Shown piece after piece: positions 62,851-64,000 of a DNA stretch of 64,000 bases (the first letter of the stretch is position 1; every line of letters starts with the position of its first letter). Below the pieces are notes generated by a model. That model was not told the origin of the DNA and searched no databases. It saw only the letters and a list, made by a program, of their open reading frames with translations. The position numbers were made by a program, and so were the translations under genes. The stretch is from Nocardia speluncae NBRC 108251 (GTDB lineage: Bacteria > Actinomycetota > Actinomycetes > Mycobacteriales > Mycobacteriaceae), in the NCBI RefSeq assembly GCF_001613245.1, contig NZ_BDBZ01000006.1, forward strand, positions 62,001 to 126,000, written 5' to 3'.

Positions 62851-63023
62851 CACATTCCAAACTTGCAGGCGACAGGACTTCCCGAGCATAGGGGGCACGA
62901 ACAGTCCTACGGGAGTGCAGGTTTCCCACCCCTAGGTGAATTCCGCCGCTACCCGGCATTGCCGGGCACCGGGGATTCGAGAATTACGCCGCTCACTACG
63001 CCACGGCCGCTACGCCACCGTCC

Positions 63024-64000
63024 TCATTGCGACACTTTCTTCAGTCGGTCACCGACTTCGGCCGGGACCGCCGGCTTCGGGGAGCGCACCATCGCCGCCG
63101 CGGCGATCAAGACCAGCGACAGCACAGCCGCGACCAGGAAAGCGGTATGCACGCCGTCGGCGGCAGCCACAACCGGCTCGGCGCCGTCGCCCAGGGCCGA
63201 TTCGGTACCGCGCGTCATCATCGTGATGAACAACGCGGTCCCCGCCGCGCCCGCGACCTGTTGCACAGTACTGACGGTCGCACTGCCGTGGGAATACAGC
63301 TCCGGCGGTAGCGAACCCAGCGCCGAGGTCATCAACGGCGTCAAACCGCAGCTGATACCCGCGCTCACGATCACATGCGCGGTGATCACCAGGGCGATCG
63401 AGGAGTTCTCGTCCAGGGTGGCCAGAATCCAGCAGCCGATGCTGAGCGCGATGGTTCCGGGCAGGACCAGCGGCCGGGCTCCCCACCGATCGAACAGGGC
63501 ACCCACACCCGGGGCCAGCAAACCCATGACCAGCCCGCCGGGCAGCAGGACCAGCCCAGTGGTGAGAACGTCCTTGCCGAGCACGGTCTGCAGGTAGATC
63601 GGCAGGATGATGAGCGCGCCGAACAGGCTCAGCATCAAGCAGGCCATCAGGATGACGGCGAGCCGGAAGGGGCCGACCGCGAAGGTCCGCAGATCGAGTA
63701 GTGCCCGGCCCCGGTCCACCAGTTTCAGCTGGCGCACGACAAAGAGCGCCAGTGCGGCCGCACCGACCGTGAGCGACAGCCACGGCGGGATCGGCGCATG
63801 CCCGGACGCGGATTCGCCGATACTGCTCAACCCGAAGACGAGCCCGCCGAATCCGAGTGCCGCCAGCGGTACGGAGATGTAGTCGAGATGCGCCTTGCGC
63901 GGCTCGGTGACGTTGCGGATGAACACCCCGCCCAGAACCAGGGCGAGGACTGCGAACGGCAGCACGATCCAGAACATCGCCCGCCAGCTCAGCGACTGCA
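63024..64000 (-). CDS. MFS drug exporter (DHA2 type), N-terminal part outside window
   Basis: The frame is open to the end of the window, reading SLSWRAMFWIVLPFAVLALVLG from the start, so the initiation site lies beyond base 64000. The visible 325 residues hold about eight membrane helices (RLAVILMACLMLSLFGALIIL, GGLVMGLLAPGVGALFDRWG with a motif-A-like loop). This is the C-terminal two thirds of an EmrB/QacA-like exporter. Substrate unknown. Confidence 0.88.
   Translation of the reverse strand, partial: QSLSWRAMFWIVLPFAVLALVLGGVFIRNVTEPRKAHLDYISVPLAALGFGGLVFGLSSIGESASGHAPIPPWLSLTVGAAALALFVVRQLKLVDRGRALLDLRTFAVGPFRLAVILMACLMLSLFGALIILPIYLQTVLGKDVLTTGLVLLPGGLVMGLLAPGVGALFDRWGARPLVLPGTIALSIGCWILATLDENSSIALVITAHVIVSAGISCGLTPLMTSALGSLPPELYSHGSATVSTVQQVAGAAGTALFITMMTRGTESALGDGAEPVVAAADGVHTAFLVAAVLSLVLIAAAAMVRSPKPAVPAEVGDRLKKVSQ

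Overview
The window reads as chromosomal DNA of a high-GC mycolic-acid actinomycete, most probably Nocardia or a close relative. The evidence is the GC-rich codon use, frequent GTG/TTG starts, GGAGG-type ribosome sites, and two gene blocks whose order is known from Mycobacterium tuberculosis: the Rv2598-Rv2601 block (DUF4178, DUF4247 lipoprotein, DUF350, membrane-anchored speE) at 17.5-20.7 kb, and the glnA1 / RDD / DUF4191 ... glnE / glnA2 / Hip1-like protease / panB block at 35.6-53.9 kb. The species cannot be fixed from the sequence alone.

Layout. 0-6 kb: the 3' end of a homogentisate-dioxygenase-like gene, an alpha/beta hydrolase and a class III CoA transferase; then a lone PF11397-type GlcNAc-transferase-like gene and an HsaA-type acyl-CoA-dehydrogenase-fold protein. 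6.1-10.9 kb: a compact four-gene plus-strand operon. It encodes an unrecognised 260-aa protein, a Cas4/RecB-like nuclease with a candidate Fe-S cysteine set, an unrecognised 492-aa protein and a stand-alone SF1 helicase. This is the best candidate for an undescribed nucleic-acid-processing or defence system. 10.9-17.5 kb: a secreted protein, a cytoplasmic-looking subtilase with a small I9-like partner, a membrane Ser/Thr kinase, and a coupled FAD monooxygenase / prolyl-4-hydroxylase pair. 17.5-20.7 kb: the speE block. 20.7-24.3 kb: four minus-strand genes resembling a type VII (ESX) accessory locus, with a YbaB-like protein and a large Glu/Pro-rich protein but no secretion machinery. 24.5-31.1 kb: methyltransferase, regulators, small proteins, a WYL regulator/VOC divergon and a polar amino-acid ABC transporter. 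31.1-35.3 kb: a decayed HAD gene, a NACHT NTPase with membrane helices, an alpha/beta hydrolase and a DUF899 protein.

35.6-54 kb: nitrogen assimilation. GlnA1 keeps its adenylylation tyrosine (Tyr406), GlnE modifies it, and GlnA2 lacks that loop. About ten kilobases of accessory genes lie between glnA1 and glnE: an M20 peptidase, an SSS symporter with a 42-aa partner, a monoacylglycerol lipase, a TetR/MFS efflux pair and a VapBC module. 53-57.5 kb: panB, lipoproteins, prolyl aminopeptidase and a CHAD protein in tightly overlapping frames. 57.6-64 kb: an NmrA-like reductase, RNase P RNA (rnpB, minus strand), TetR and membrane genes with a palindromic operator, a hydrolase, a DUF4870 protein, and an MFS gene cut by the window edge.

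Regulatory structure visible in the sequence: several strong intergenic hairpins, a direct-repeat operator before the MFS gene, palindromes before vapB and before the 60.5-kb membrane gene, and a 640-bp structured leader with an 18-codon upstream ORF before the SSS symporter. No tRNA, rRNA, CRISPR array or complete insertion sequence was seen.
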